A stretch of 26,595 nt of DNA from Firmicutes bacterium CAG:238 (lineage in GTDB: Bacteria; Bacillota; Clostridia; Peptostreptococcales; Anaerovoracaceae). The stretch is taken from positions 76,756 through 103,350 of the forward strand of contig FR882012.1 of the NCBI GenBank assembly GCA_000435615.1. The letters are read 5' to 3'. A program made the translations under genes and the position numbers. Shown here piece after piece: positions 8,352 through 16,669 of the stretch. The notes below the pieces were generated by a model, which saw only the letters and a program-made list of their open reading frames with translations, was not told the DNA's origin and did not search any database. Positions within the stretch are counted from its first letter, which is position 1; every line of letters starts with the position of its first letter.

Positions 8352-8521
8352 AGTGCGGAGCCAAGAAAGTTATTAAAGAGTTGAAATTCCAACGATTCTT
8401 CGGGTCCCGCCTGAAATCCGAGCCTCTATTTTGCGTTTTAAGCGATTTTTTTATCTGTTGTCGAGGAATTAATCCTTTATTATTTTTGCCTAAAATTAAG
8501 AACGGCCTCTTTATATATATT

Positions 8522-8563
8522 AAGAAGCAGTAAATTCGCTTTTGCTGTGATTTACTGCTTCTT
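8522..8563 (-). terminator. Long hairpin downstream of the LysM gene
   Basis: A perfect 14-bp stem: AAGAAGCAGTAAAT (8522-8535) with its inverted copy at 8550-8563, around a 14-base loop. It begins 8 bases after the LysM stop. The U-tract on the minus transcript is poor (AATATATA), so it may act as a 3'-end stabiliser as much as a terminator. Confidence 0.55.
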
Positions 8564-8571
8564 CTATATAA

Positions 8572-8874
8572 TTAGTGATAAATTGGGACCTGTATCGTCA
8601 TTCCTGCATATAACTCAGATGCGGATATATCGTTTACCTGACAAAGTTCATAGACTGCCTTGCGTGTGTCCATATCGGACGGCATATAATTCTGTGCAAT
8701 TGACCACAATGTATCTCCGGATACAATCTGAACATCCATATAGTCGGTTTTGGTTAAGCTTGCAGCTGTATTGAAACCGAATGCAAAGTTAACTGCTGTA
8801 GTTAATATCACTATGGTTAAAACAACGAAAACTGTGAATCTGAATCTATTTACTACTCTATATGTCTTAGTCAT
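8572..8874 (-). CDS. YneA-like SOS-induced cell division suppressor (TM + LysM)
   Basis: A 100-residue protein: a short basic N-terminus, one membrane segment (about 13-35), then a LysM domain (about 48-97) with VSGDTLWSIAQNY and a closing AGMTIQVP. This is the layout of Bacillus YneA, which delays division during DNA damage by acting at the wall and septum. The start at 8874 is set by GGGGCGAGG on the minus strand; the frame stays open upstream but crosses the promoter. The promoter carries three LexA-like boxes, which strongly supports an SOS role. In Bacillus yneA is divergent from lexA; lexA is not here. YneA identity is inferred from architecture plus regulation, because sequence identity in this family is low. 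Confidence 0.8.
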   Translation of the reverse strand: MTKTYRVVNRFRFTVFVVLTIVILTTAVNFAFGFNTAASLTKTDYMDVQIVSGDTLWSIAQNYMPSDMDTRKAVYELCQVNDISASELYAGMTIQVPIYH

Positions 8875-8893
8875 TAGGTCCTCGCCCCTTTCG

Positions 8894-8963
8894 AAACATT
8901 TGTTCTTTTCTATAATATAACAGAATAAATGTTCTTTGTCAAGCATATTTTGAACAAATGTTC
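8894..8963 (-). promoter_or_regulatory. SOS promoter with three LexA-like boxes
   Basis: On the minus strand: TTGACA (8942-8937), 17 bases, TATATT (8919-8914). Box A, GAACATTTGTTC (8963-8952), is a perfect GAAC-N4-GTTC palindrome 9 bases upstream of the -35. Box B, GAACATTTATTC (8934-8923), lies between -35 and -10 with one mismatch. Box C, GAACAAATGTTT (8905-8894), covers the predicted start region with one mismatch. The placement would allow tight LexA repression. Confidence 0.82.
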
Positions 8964-8990
8964 GCGAGGGATTGATTTTTTTATTGAGAT

Positions 8991-9208
8991 TCAGAAACAT
9001 ATTAAAGACATTAAACCTGCGATTGCAGCCATAGGAAGGAAAATCGGGAGTGCAATAACCTGCATCAGCCAATATCCTGCTGGAAAACGGTATCAAAACA
9101 CAAAGGGATAGTGCCATAACTGCAGTCTGAAACGCAAGATGTTCTCTCGGTTTTCTTTGTAATCAAAGCTCCCGTAATAAGCACTAAAATAGGTATGCAG
9201 GAAATCAA
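8991..9208 (-). pseudogene. Eroded membrane-protein remnant
   Basis: There is no intact gene between the SOS promoter and the VTT protein gene. On the minus strand one frame begins with a TTG after GTAGGCGA and reads LISCIPILVLITGALITKK. A second frame, after a frame change, reads GYWLMQVIALPIFLPMAAI and stops at 8991. Both look like transmembrane segments of one transporter with most of its middle lost. A Na+/H+ antiporter such as the NhaC type is one possibility, held weakly. It could also be chance hydrophobic frames in AT-rich DNA. Confidence 0.3.
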
Positions 9209-9212
9209 TCGC

Positions 9213-9983
9213 CTACTTGCTGATTTTATTATAAATTTTATCTAAAAATACATTGATTCGTTTTCGGAAAACAATGCATAATATGCAGGCAATTACCGCA
9301 ATCGCAAGAAGCACCCCAACGCCGACATAATTACCGCTTTCGACCATGGAACCGATCAGCAGGCATCCTACCATTCCGGGCAGTCTGCCGACAGCTGAGA
9401 GCAGTATAAAAGGCTTAAAACGCATTTCTGAGGCTCCGGCAGCGTAACTGACCATGTCCTTTGGTATGCCCGGTATAAGATACAGAAAAAACACAATCGC
9501 ATATGCCTGCTTTGAATTCAGCCTTTCGATATAATAGCTCATTTTTTCTTCGCCAAAGAAAATGTGCAGGAAATCCCTTCCCAGAAGTTTTGCAAGCAGA
9601 AACGAGAGACCGGTGCCAAGCACAGCCCCGATCATCGCGTACAGCAGCGCACTCCAAAACCCGAACAGATATCCGGCGGCTGCCTGAAAAACCTGTCCCG
9701 GGATAACGCTTATTACAATCTGCACGATTTGAAATCCGATGTATATCAACACCGACCGGCTTTTGTAGGCGTTTAAAAATGCGACAATTTTGTCGATATC
9801 TTTAAATTCCTTGAGCCAATCAAGCTGAAAGAAATATAAATAAAGCGGAATGCCGATAACAATTAAAGCAAGCAGAATAATTTTAATTGTTGAAAAAATT
9901 ACTTTTCTGTGCTGATTTCGTTCAGCGGATCTAAGGTTTTCAATCCCCGCATTGAATTCCTGTTTCGTATGTTCTCTATCCAT
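9213..9983 (-). CDS. VTT-domain membrane protein (TVP38/TMEM64, DedA superfamily)
   Basis: A 256-residue integral membrane protein. A basic cytoplasmic N-terminus is followed by a membrane segment (about 33-52) and the SNARE_assoc/VTT core: VIPGQVFQAAAGYLFGFWSA, GAVLGTGLSFLLAKLLGR, and the second re-entrant motif YLIPGIPKDMVSYAAGASEM. Some DedA-superfamily members are now linked to lipid scrambling or flipping; the substrate here is unknown. Start 9983 has TAGGGGAC upstream. It lies 17 bases after the methionine-gamma-lyase-family gene and is the last member of the minus-strand run. Confidence 0.88.
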   Translation of the reverse strand: MDREHTKQEFNAGIENLRSAERNQHRKVIFSTIKIILLALIVIGIPLYLYFFQLDWLKEFKDIDKIVAFLNAYKSRSVLIYIGFQIVQIVISVIPGQVFQAAAGYLFGFWSALLYAMIGAVLGTGLSFLLAKLLGRDFLHIFFGEEKMSYYIERLNSKQAYAIVFFLYLIPGIPKDMVSYAAGASEMRFKPFILLSAVGRLPGMVGCLLIGSMVESGNYVGVGVLLAIAVIACILCIVFRKRINVFLDKIYNKISK

Positions 9984-10000
9984 TTTTGTCCCCTAACTGT

Positions 10001-11305
10001 TTAAATTTCAATCAATCCTTTTTTGTATAGGGTGTCAATTGCCTTGATAACCCCGAATTTGGAGTGCTCGTATGTCAGTCCGCCCTGAAAATATGCAATA
10101 TATGGCTCTCTCATAGGTCCATCCGCGGAAAGTTCGATTGTCGAGCCTTGTACGAAAGCTCCGGCAGCCATAATCACCTGATCTTCATAGCCCGGCATAT
10201 CCCCCGGTACAGGCAGAGCAAAACTGTCAACCGGTGCCGCTGCCTGGATTCCTTCACAGAAAGCAATCATTTTAGCAGGATCATCAAATTTTATTGACTG
10301 TACGATGTCGGAACGAAGATCACCGGCCTTCGGCGAAACATCAAATCCAAGTTTATCGAATGCCCTTCCGCAAAGAACCGCGCCTTTCAGCGCTGCATTT
10401 GCAGCCCTCGGAGCGATGAAAAATCCCTGCAGCATCGTTCTTGTCTGCCCGTAAGTAAGTCCGCATTCTCCCCCGATTCCCGGACATGTCATACGATACT
10501 GGATTTGGTCTATCAGGTCCTGGCGTCCGGCAACATAACCGCCGCTCAGCACGATGCCGCCGCCCGGATTCTTGATGAGCGACGAGGCCATGACATCCGC
10601 ACCGACATCGGTAGGTTCCTTCGTGTCAAGAAATTCACCATAGGAATTGTCGACCATCTTCACGATATCCGGATTTACCGAATGAATTGCATCCATAAGC
10701 ATGCCGATTTCTTCGACGGAAATTGCTTTTCGCCATGAGTAGCCGGTGGCACGCTGTGCGGTTATCATCTTGGTTTTGTCGGTTATTGCGGCTTTTACAC
10801 CTTCAATATCGATGGAACCGTCCGGAAGAAGGTCAACTTTCTTGAAGGTAACTCCATAATCCTTGAGGGAACCGTTTCCCGGCGTGTAATTCGTAATACC
10901 GATTACCGTCTGTAGTGTATCGTACGGATCTCCCGTAGCGTAAATCAGCTCGTCTCCCGGTCTTAAAATACCGAGAAGAACGGTGGCAAGTGCATGTGTG
11001 CCGTTTACAAACGTAGTACGAACAAGTGCCGCATCCGTGTGAAAAACATCCGCAAAGACAGATTCCACGGCTTCTCTGCCGGCATCATCGTAGCCGTAAC
11101 CGGTCTTCCATCCGAAATGCATGTCGCGGATTCTGTTTTTATGAAATGCCGCCAGCACCTTATATTGGTTGTATGCCATGATGTCATCAAGGCATGCAAA
11201 CTCCGTGCTTGCTTCCCTTTCGGCGGCTTGCACAATCTCAATTACCTTTGGCTCTATATGAAAAGCATCTTTTAAAAATTCTGCTGTTTTGTTTTCCTGC
11301 TGCAT
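10001..11305 (-). CDS. Methionine gamma-lyase family / 'aluminium resistance' PLP protein
   Basis: A fold-type I PLP enzyme of 434 residues in the PF06838 family (B. subtilis YnbB relatives). Seen: NGTHALATVL (101-110), GDPYDTLQ, the aspartate region VDNSYGEF (218-225) and the PLP lysine K245 in SSLIKNPGGG. The family's physiological reaction is not settled; 'aluminium resistance' is a legacy name and cysteine/methionine beta- or gamma-elimination is inferred from homology. The start at 11305 is chosen for its site AAAGGACAG, and it begins 2 bases after the recombinase stop, so the two are coupled. A longer frame to 11335 only overlaps the recombinase. Confidence 0.9.
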   Translation of the reverse strand: MQQENKTAEFLKDAFHIEPKVIEIVQAAEREASTEFACLDDIMAYNQYKVLAAFHKNRIRDMHFGWKTGYGYDDAGREAVESVFADVFHTDAALVRTTFVNGTHALATVLLGILRPGDELIYATGDPYDTLQTVIGITNYTPGNGSLKDYGVTFKKVDLLPDGSIDIEGVKAAITDKTKMITAQRATGYSWRKAISVEEIGMLMDAIHSVNPDIVKMVDNSYGEFLDTKEPTDVGADVMASSLIKNPGGGIVLSGGYVAGRQDLIDQIQYRMTCPGIGGECGLTYGQTRTMLQGFFIAPRAANAALKGAVLCGRAFDKLGFDVSPKAGDLRSDIVQSIKFDDPAKMIAFCEGIQAAAPVDSFALPVPGDMPGYEDQVIMAAGAFVQGSTIELSADGPMREPYIAYFQGGLTYEHSKFGVIKAIDTLYKKGLIEI

Positions 11306-11307
11306 AA

Positions 11308-12435
11308 TTATTTTTCTGTCCTTTCTATTTCCCATTCCATATCTTTGACAAGATCACGCTTTACATTGACTTTCTGCCGTGCGTAAAGCTGCGTGGTTGT
11401 CACCTGCTCATGGTCGAGCAGTGCGGCAACATCGAAAATGGAATTTCCGCGCCCTATCAGGCTCGTTGCCGCCGTAGCACGAAGCTTGTGCGGGCTGTAT
11501 CCGGCACGCCGGCTCGTGCTGAGAGCGATGGATGTGTATTTTTTTACGAGCTCCCGGATTTGACGATCGGTCATGCGTTTTCCCTGAAGTGACAGGAAAA
11601 GTGCATCTTTGCTTTCGTCGGATAAATCCGCTCCCTTTGGTCTTTCGTTGTCAATATAGTCGTTCAAAACGGCTGTAACCGACTTGTTGAGCGGCATCAC
11701 GGATTCTTTGCCGCGTTTTCGGTACACGATAAACTCACCGCGTTTAAAATTAAACGATGAAAGATTGAGCTGCTGCAATTCCGACAATCTGAGACCGTAA
11801 GTCAGGAAGAACATCAAAATTGCCTTATCACGTTTTTTTGTTTTCTGCCAATAACTGCGTTCATGCTCCGTAAGTCCCACGCCTGTCGAAACCGCGTCGA
11901 GCATAATCATAACTTCATCATCTTGAAGTGCCTTGATTTCACGCTCTCCCGGCTTCGGAACACGAATCGGGTCAAAGCCATCAGTTATATTTTTCGAAAG
12001 CAGGCCGTCTCTGTAAAGCTGTTTGAACATCACCGAAAGCGATGATTTTTTGCGGGCAAGCGATTTGTTGGAATTCTCGTACATATATACGGTATCATCC
12101 GTTTCCACTTTGTACCTGCGGCAGTAATCAATGAACATATTGACATCAACCGCCTGCACTTCGTCGAGCTCCGACAGCTTGATTTTGTCCGTCTCTTCGG
12201 CCTCCGTCAAATCCGTCTCGCTGATCAGATATTTCATGAAGAACAAGAGGTCATGAAGATACGCAAGCCTTGTAGCAGGCAGAACATTACTCTTTAAGTA
12301 CGAAAAATATCCCCGCATGAATTTGGGAAGCTGCTTTTCGATCTTCTCACATTCGAGGTAAATGTCATTCTCTTTTTGGATTACATTATCCGGCCGGTCG
12401 CTTTTGTTGTGTATTCTTATCTCTTTTTCAGCCAT
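11308..12435 (-). CDS. Tyrosine recombinase, XerC/XerD-like
   Basis: A 375-residue site-specific recombinase. An N-terminal core-binding SAM-like domain (about 38-145) precedes the catalytic domain. The complete residue set is visible: R216 (GLRLSEL), K243 (RGKES), H316-x-x-R319 (HKLRAT), H342 (LDHEQ) and Y351 (QLYAR). It begins inside miaA (19-base overlap) and ends 2 bases before the PLP enzyme, so it belongs to a housekeeping operon. That makes a chromosomal Xer-type role or a domesticated recombinase more likely than a mobile-element integrase. The N-terminal extension of about 35 residues is longer than in classical XerC/D. No dif-like site was recognised. Confidence 0.88.
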   Translation of the reverse strand: MAEKEIRIHNKSDRPDNVIQKENDIYLECEKIEKQLPKFMRGYFSYLKSNVLPATRLAYLHDLLFFMKYLISETDLTEAEETDKIKLSELDEVQAVDVNMFIDYCRRYKVETDDTVYMYENSNKSLARKKSSLSVMFKQLYRDGLLSKNITDGFDPIRVPKPGEREIKALQDDEVMIMLDAVSTGVGLTEHERSYWQKTKKRDKAILMFFLTYGLRLSELQQLNLSSFNFKRGEFIVYRKRGKESVMPLNKSVTAVLNDYIDNERPKGADLSDESKDALFLSLQGKRMTDRQIRELVKKYTSIALSTSRRAGYSPHKLRATAATSLIGRGNSIFDVAALLDHEQVTTTQLYARQKVNVKRDLVKDMEWEIERTEK

Positions 12436-13340
12436 ACCAAAATATCCTCAATTGCGTCTTCGTCATCTCTATAGTTGCTGATATTAAACCATTTCATATC
12501 TTCATATCGGCGAAACCAAGTAAGCTGGCGTTTTGCAAGATGCCTGCTGTTCTTCTTTATTAAGTCAATTGCTTCCTCTTTGCCGTAAAGTCCGTCAAAA
12601 AAGCCGATAATTTCCTTATATCCGATTCCCTTCATGGAGATATCCTCTTCGGCAAGCCCCATTTCAAGAAGGTTTTCCACTTCATGGAAGAGTCCCTCTT
12701 CCACCATAATATCAACCCTGCGATTAATTCGCTCGTAAAGTTCTTCTCTGTTCCTGGTAAGCCCAATCAGAACCGCATCATAGTCTGTACATTTCTTCGT
12801 ACAGTTCTTAAAGTCCGTAATGCTGCTTCCCGACGAAGCGCCTTCCAGCGCACGAATGACCTTCTTGACATTGTTCGGATGGATGCGTTTTGCTGTTTCC
12901 GGGTCCATTTCGCAAAGCTTGTTATAGATATATTCCGGGCCAAACAATTCGGCTTCTTTCTCAAGCGTCTCTCGCAGCTCATCATCCTTCGGAGCATTGC
13001 TGAAATCCATATCGTAAAGCAGGGAATTCAGATAAAGCCCCGTTCCTCCGCTCACAATCGGTGTTTTCCCACGCGAAAAAATATCTTCTATTGCCTCTTT
13101 TGCCATCTTGCTGTATTTTGCTACCGAAAAAGGTTCTTTCGGGTCGATTTCGTCAACAAGATGATGCACCGCTTCCGCACGCTCTGCATCTGTAGGCTTG
13201 GCGCTTCCGATGTTCATGTATTTATAGAGCTGCATGGAGTCGCAGGAGACAATTTCACCGTCAAAAGCCTTCGCAAGTGCTATTGCATATTTTGTTTTTC
13301 CTACGGCTGTCGGACCTGCAACCACAATAATTTCTCTCAT
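12417..13340 (-). CDS. miaA: tRNA dimethylallyltransferase MiaA
   Basis: Adds a dimethylallyl group to A37 of tRNAs reading U-starting codons. The 307-residue length is normal. Seen: P-loop GPTAVGKT (9-16), DSMQLYKYMNIGSAKPT (from D34), the VHHLVDEIDP loop, SGGTGLYL, the GLTRNREELYERINRRV segment, and KGIGYKEI near residue 235, all standard MiaA motifs. It begins 14 bases after mutL, a common Firmicutes order (mutS-mutL-miaA), although mutS and hfq are not present here. Its 3' end overlaps the recombinase start. Confidence 0.97.
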   Translation of the reverse strand: MREIIVVAGPTAVGKTKYAIALAKAFDGEIVSCDSMQLYKYMNIGSAKPTDAERAEAVHHLVDEIDPKEPFSVAKYSKMAKEAIEDIFSRGKTPIVSGGTGLYLNSLLYDMDFSNAPKDDELRETLEKEAELFGPEYIYNKLCEMDPETAKRIHPNNVKKVIRALEGASSGSSITDFKNCTKKCTDYDAVLIGLTRNREELYERINRRVDIMVEEGLFHEVENLLEMGLAEEDISMKGIGYKEIIGFFDGLYGKEEAIDLIKKNSRHLAKRQLTWFRRYEDMKWFNISNYRDDEDAIEDILVWLKKR

Positions 13341-13354
13341 TTGTAACTCTTTCT

Positions 13355-15169
13355 CTATACACGTTTAAACATTTTTTCGATTTCATATCTCGTGAGTTTG
13401 ATAAAAGTCGGCCTCCCATGCGGACAGCTGAATGGATTAACGCATTTGGACAAATCTGCGATTAAGGCATTCACCTCATCAGGACTCAGCTTGTCGTTTG
13501 CTTTGATGGCCGCTTTGCACGACATCATAATCAGTTTGTCCACAACAACCGTATTTCTCAAATCCGTCGATGTATGAATATTCTCAATAAAATTGTTTAT
13601 AAAATCTTCCGCTTCGGAAAGTTCCATAAACATTGGTATTTCAGGCACTCTGTATGTGTCAGGACCAAATTCATCAATAGTGAAACCCATCGCTTCGAGA
13701 GCGTTCAGCCAGTTGTCTTTGTCCTGATTAGCCGCCATTGAAGTGTTAATGATTAAAGGCGTAAGGAGCGGCTGCTTCGTCTTTTTGCTTGCATCATACT
13801 CACTTACCAACTTTTCATAAAAAATACGCTCCTGTGCCGCATGCTGGTCGATAAGATAGAAATTATCATCATCCACTGCGGTTATGTAAGTGTCAAAAAG
13901 CACCCCCGTCACCTTGATTTCCGTAATATCAAACGGCTTTATCAATGGAGCATCGATTTCAATTTTTTCTTCCGACGGAGCACCGGTTTCCGGAATCTCA
14001 ACCTTAACAAACTCTTCCTTTGCAGGCTCCGGGGACGGCTCCTTTTTTATTGTAGACAATAACGTTTTTATGTCAACTTGCTCCCGGACGGTGCTTTCTT
14101 CCCTGTTACTATGATCTGCAAAAATGTTTTGACATACGACGTTTTTCTTTTCCGGCTTGAAAAGATTTCCGGCATCAACGACAGCCTCTTTTGTCGCAAG
14201 GGCTGCCTTGATTCCCCGGGAAATAAAGTCGGAAATAAGCGCCTCGTCATCAAAGCGCACTTCCCTTTTGTTCGGGTGTATGTTTACATCGATTGTTCCC
14301 GGGTCCACACGGAGAAAAAGATATACTACCGGGTACCTTCCCTCAAACAGCCGTTCCTTGTAACCCAGTGAAACTCCCTTTTCCATCACCTTGCTGTTGA
14401 CAACGCGCCCGTTTACGAAGAAAATCTGACTGCCGCGGCTTGTCCTGCTCATCGCAGGTGTGGAAATATAGCCTTCAAGCGAAAGTCCTTCTTCCGAATG
14501 CGATACCGGCACCATATTCTTTGCGTCAACATCGTGATAGATTCTTATAATTGTATTCAAGCGGTTACCGTCGCCGGGCGTTGTAAACAAGATCCTGCCA
14601 TTGTTAATAAGGCAGAATTTAATTTCTTTATATGCAAGCGCAACCTGCGAAACAAAGTCGATAATCATTCCGCTTTCCGCACCGTCACTCTTCATAAACT
14701 TCAGCCTGGCAGGCGTATTGAAAAACAAATCTGTTATGATAAACGTCGTTCCGTCCGGGCAGCCGGTCTGCTCATTTCTCACAGGTATCCCGCCGCGCAG
14801 GAGAACGCGGGTACCGGCTTTGGTGTCCGCTGTTTTGGTGATAAGCTCACAGCTTGTAACAGCTGCAATGGATGCGAGCGCTTCTCCTCGGAAGCCCAAA
14901 GTTTCTATAGCATCTAAATCTTTTACAGATGAAATTTTACTTGTGGCATGACGCAAAAAAGCCGTAGCGGCTTCTTCACGTGCAATTCCTATTCCGTTGT
15001 CCGTAACTCGAATATATGACTTTCCACCGTTTTTTATCTCGACCGTTACAGACGAGGCACCGGCATCAAGTGCATTTTCCACAAGTTCTTTTACGATTGA
15101 TACGGGCCGCTCGATGACTTCACCTGCGGCAATTTTGTCGGCAATCGCCTTATCTAAAACTCTGATCAT
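13355..15169 (-). CDS. mutL: DNA mismatch repair endonuclease MutL
   Basis: Couples mismatch recognition by MutS to strand incision. The 604 residues include the GHKL ATPase motifs: ELVENALDAGA (28-38, with E31/N32), DNGIGI (57-62) and GFRGEALASI (92-101), then a linker rich in charged residues (about 340-410). The C-terminal domain has the endonuclease motif DQHAAQERIFYE and the metal-site partners SCKAAIKA, CPHGRPT. The latent-nuclease motif shows this is the MutL type of organisms lacking MutH. Start 15169 follows AGAGGTAAAAG, 4 bases after the glycerophosphodiesterase stop. MutS is not in the window. Confidence 0.97.
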   Translation of the reverse strand: MIRVLDKAIADKIAAGEVIERPVSIVKELVENALDAGASSVTVEIKNGGKSYIRVTDNGIGIAREEAATAFLRHATSKISSVKDLDAIETLGFRGEALASIAAVTSCELITKTADTKAGTRVLLRGGIPVRNEQTGCPDGTTFIITDLFFNTPARLKFMKSDGAESGMIIDFVSQVALAYKEIKFCLINNGRILFTTPGDGNRLNTIIRIYHDVDAKNMVPVSHSEEGLSLEGYISTPAMSRTSRGSQIFFVNGRVVNSKVMEKGVSLGYKERLFEGRYPVVYLFLRVDPGTIDVNIHPNKREVRFDDEALISDFISRGIKAALATKEAVVDAGNLFKPEKKNVVCQNIFADHSNREESTVREQVDIKTLLSTIKKEPSPEPAKEEFVKVEIPETGAPSEEKIEIDAPLIKPFDITEIKVTGVLFDTYITAVDDDNFYLIDQHAAQERIFYEKLVSEYDASKKTKQPLLTPLIINTSMAANQDKDNWLNALEAMGFTIDEFGPDTYRVPEIPMFMELSEAEDFINNFIENIHTSTDLRNTVVVDKLIMMSCKAAIKANDKLSPDEVNALIADLSKCVNPFSCPHGRPTFIKLTRYEIEKMFKRV

Positions 15170-15173
15170 TCTT

Positions 15174-16160
15174 TTACCTCTGCATTACTTTATGGGCAAT
15201 GTTCGGGAAATCGGTCATAATGCAGTCCGCACCGATTGATGCAAGGTATTCCATGTCCTTTTCCTTGTCAATGGTCCAGTACTGCACGGCAATATTGTTC
15301 TTGTGTGCATAGTTAACCACGGTTGCAGTCCCTAAATTAACACACTTGGATTCCTCTGCATTCGCAAACGGGATCTGAAGAACTCCGAATGCTGCCGAAT
15401 AGTCTGACTTGTCAAGCAAAGCAGCCACATAGAAATCCAAAACCTCCGAAGCATGTGCTCCGCGCATCAAATCAGGGTATGCCTCATCCTTGTAATCGGA
15501 GACTTCCCCGTTGAAAGAGCCAAAGGCCACCTTGTCCACGATATCGTATTTCTGCAACGTTTGATAAAGAATATCAACGCATTTCATTCCCACTTCGCCA
15601 GGATCCTTAACTTCGATTATAAAGCTGTAATCGCCGGCACTTGTAAGATATGCCAAAGCATCATCAAGACTCAAAATTTTCAAATCTTCCGGCACGTCTT
15701 CGCCGTGCAGATCCTTATATGGGCTGCTTCCGTCATCTGCGGTAAAACCGGCGCCCATGTTGAGCTGCCGTAATTCCTCGTATGTCTTGTCACCCGGGCA
15801 GACATCTTCCTTGCCGAAAACATACACGCTGTCGGTAACCCTGTCGAGATTTCCGTCATGAAAAAGCACAGGAATGTCATCCGCCGTCATATGTAAGTCA
15901 AATTCAAAAACATCCGGATTATATTCTTCGTTCTCAACACACGCGCGGAAAGCCATCAGGGTGTTTTCCGGCAAAATTCCCGCACCGCTTCTGTGTGCGG
16001 CAATCTGCGTATCGGAAACGATGAAAGGATTGGTCGTATCGTATTTTATCACATCGTCCGGTGAGGAACGGTGAAAATACATGATGGTAACCGTTGCCGC
16101 CAGCACAAGCAGTATCGCAAAGATAACGATTATAACTCTTTGAATGATTTTTTTTGCCAT
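15174..16160 (-). CDS. Membrane-anchored glycerophosphodiester phosphodiesterase family protein
   Basis: Likely hydrolyses glycerophosphodiesters (lipid headgroups or teichoic-acid-type polymers) outside the membrane. A basic start and one membrane segment (about 7-28) anchor a GDPD TIM barrel. Seen: catalytic AAHRSGAG with H56/R57, LPENTL, E86/D88 in FEFDLH and H101 in LFHDGNLDR; the late motif YWTIDKEKDMEYL and IMTDFPN also fit. Two starts compete: 16160 (after GAGGGACACA) and 16172, where ATG overlaps the stop of the upstream PNPOx gene as TAATG. I prefer 16160 for its ribosome site, but coupling at 16172 is credible. The substrate is not determined. Confidence 0.88.
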   Translation of the reverse strand: MAKKIIQRVIIVIFAILLVLAATVTIMYFHRSSPDDVIKYDTTNPFIVSDTQIAAHRSGAGILPENTLMAFRACVENEEYNPDVFEFDLHMTADDIPVLFHDGNLDRVTDSVYVFGKEDVCPGDKTYEELRQLNMGAGFTADDGSSPYKDLHGEDVPEDLKILSLDDALAYLTSAGDYSFIIEVKDPGEVGMKCVDILYQTLQKYDIVDKVAFGSFNGEVSDYKDEAYPDLMRGAHASEVLDFYVAALLDKSDYSAAFGVLQIPFANAEESKCVNLGTATVVNYAHKNNIAVQYWTIDKEKDMEYLASIGADCIMTDFPNIAHKVMQR

Positions 16161-16171
16161 TGTGTCCCTCA

Positions 16172-16648
16172 TTATTTTTCCTGAATTTCTTTGCCTGTCA
16201 TATGCTCGATTGTGATTTCAATAAGTTGTACAGCTTTTAAATCGGCTTCGATTTCCTCATCCGCTTCTGCTTCGGAAGGATAATATTTCATCGCAAATGT
16301 TTTAAGTTTTGCAACCAATTCATCCTTGCCAACCGGCTGAGCCTTGCCGAAGCAAACTGCACTTCTTACATAAGGAGCCCAGTCGAGGTCTCTGATTTCG
16401 GGCTCACCGAAAACAGTGAAGCAAACCTTAGGATTGCGTTTCATAGCGTCAACCTTGTGACCGGCAAGTGCCGAATGAAAATAAATTTTACCCTCTTTTT
16501 CATCATAATAGTAATTGATAGGGAATGCATAAGGATAATCATCATCGCCTGCCACGGCAAGAACGCCTCGTCTTCCTTCTTTTAATAATTTAATTGTATC
16601 TTCGTTTGAAATTGCCTTTTTGTCTGCACGACGCATTTTTCTGAACAT
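16172..16648 (-). CDS. PNPOx-fold flavin protein, NimA-like (copy 1)
   Basis: A 158-residue split-barrel protein of the pyridoxamine 5'-phosphate oxidase family (COG3467 type), probably binding FMN or a related cofactor. Seen: MRRADKKA at the start, YPYAFPINYYYD, the diagnostic YFHSALAGHKVDAMKRNPK (H58, the position of the conserved histidine in Nim proteins) and the terminal EHMTGKEI. Some relatives (Nim) confer 5-nitroimidazole resistance by reducing the drug; most members have no known substrate, so that role is only a possibility. It follows AGGAGGACAAG and sits 21 bases after the winged-helix regulator. A close relative lies at 26283-26595 and a more distant one at 18673-19155. Confidence 0.88.
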   Translation of the reverse strand: MFRKMRRADKKAISNEDTIKLLKEGRRGVLAVAGDDDYPYAFPINYYYDEKEGKIYFHSALAGHKVDAMKRNPKVCFTVFGEPEIRDLDWAPYVRSAVCFGKAQPVGKDELVAKLKTFAMKYYPSEAEADEEIEADLKAVQLIEITIEHMTGKEIQEK

Positions 16649-16669
16649 GTCTTGTCCTCCTATAAGGTT

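Noticed and set aside
11308..12435. Integrated element (prophage or ICE) around the tyrosine recombinase
   Set aside because: Flanking genes are housekeeping genes with overlapping ends; no excisionase, phage or conjugation genes and no att-like repeats were seen.
12684..13346. 220-codon open frame on the plus strand
   Set aside because: Lies wholly antisense to miaA, whose motifs are all intact; composition is not protein-like.
13355..15169. Several plus-strand open frames of 60-139 codons
   Set aside because: All overlap mutL in antisense and lack ribosome sites.
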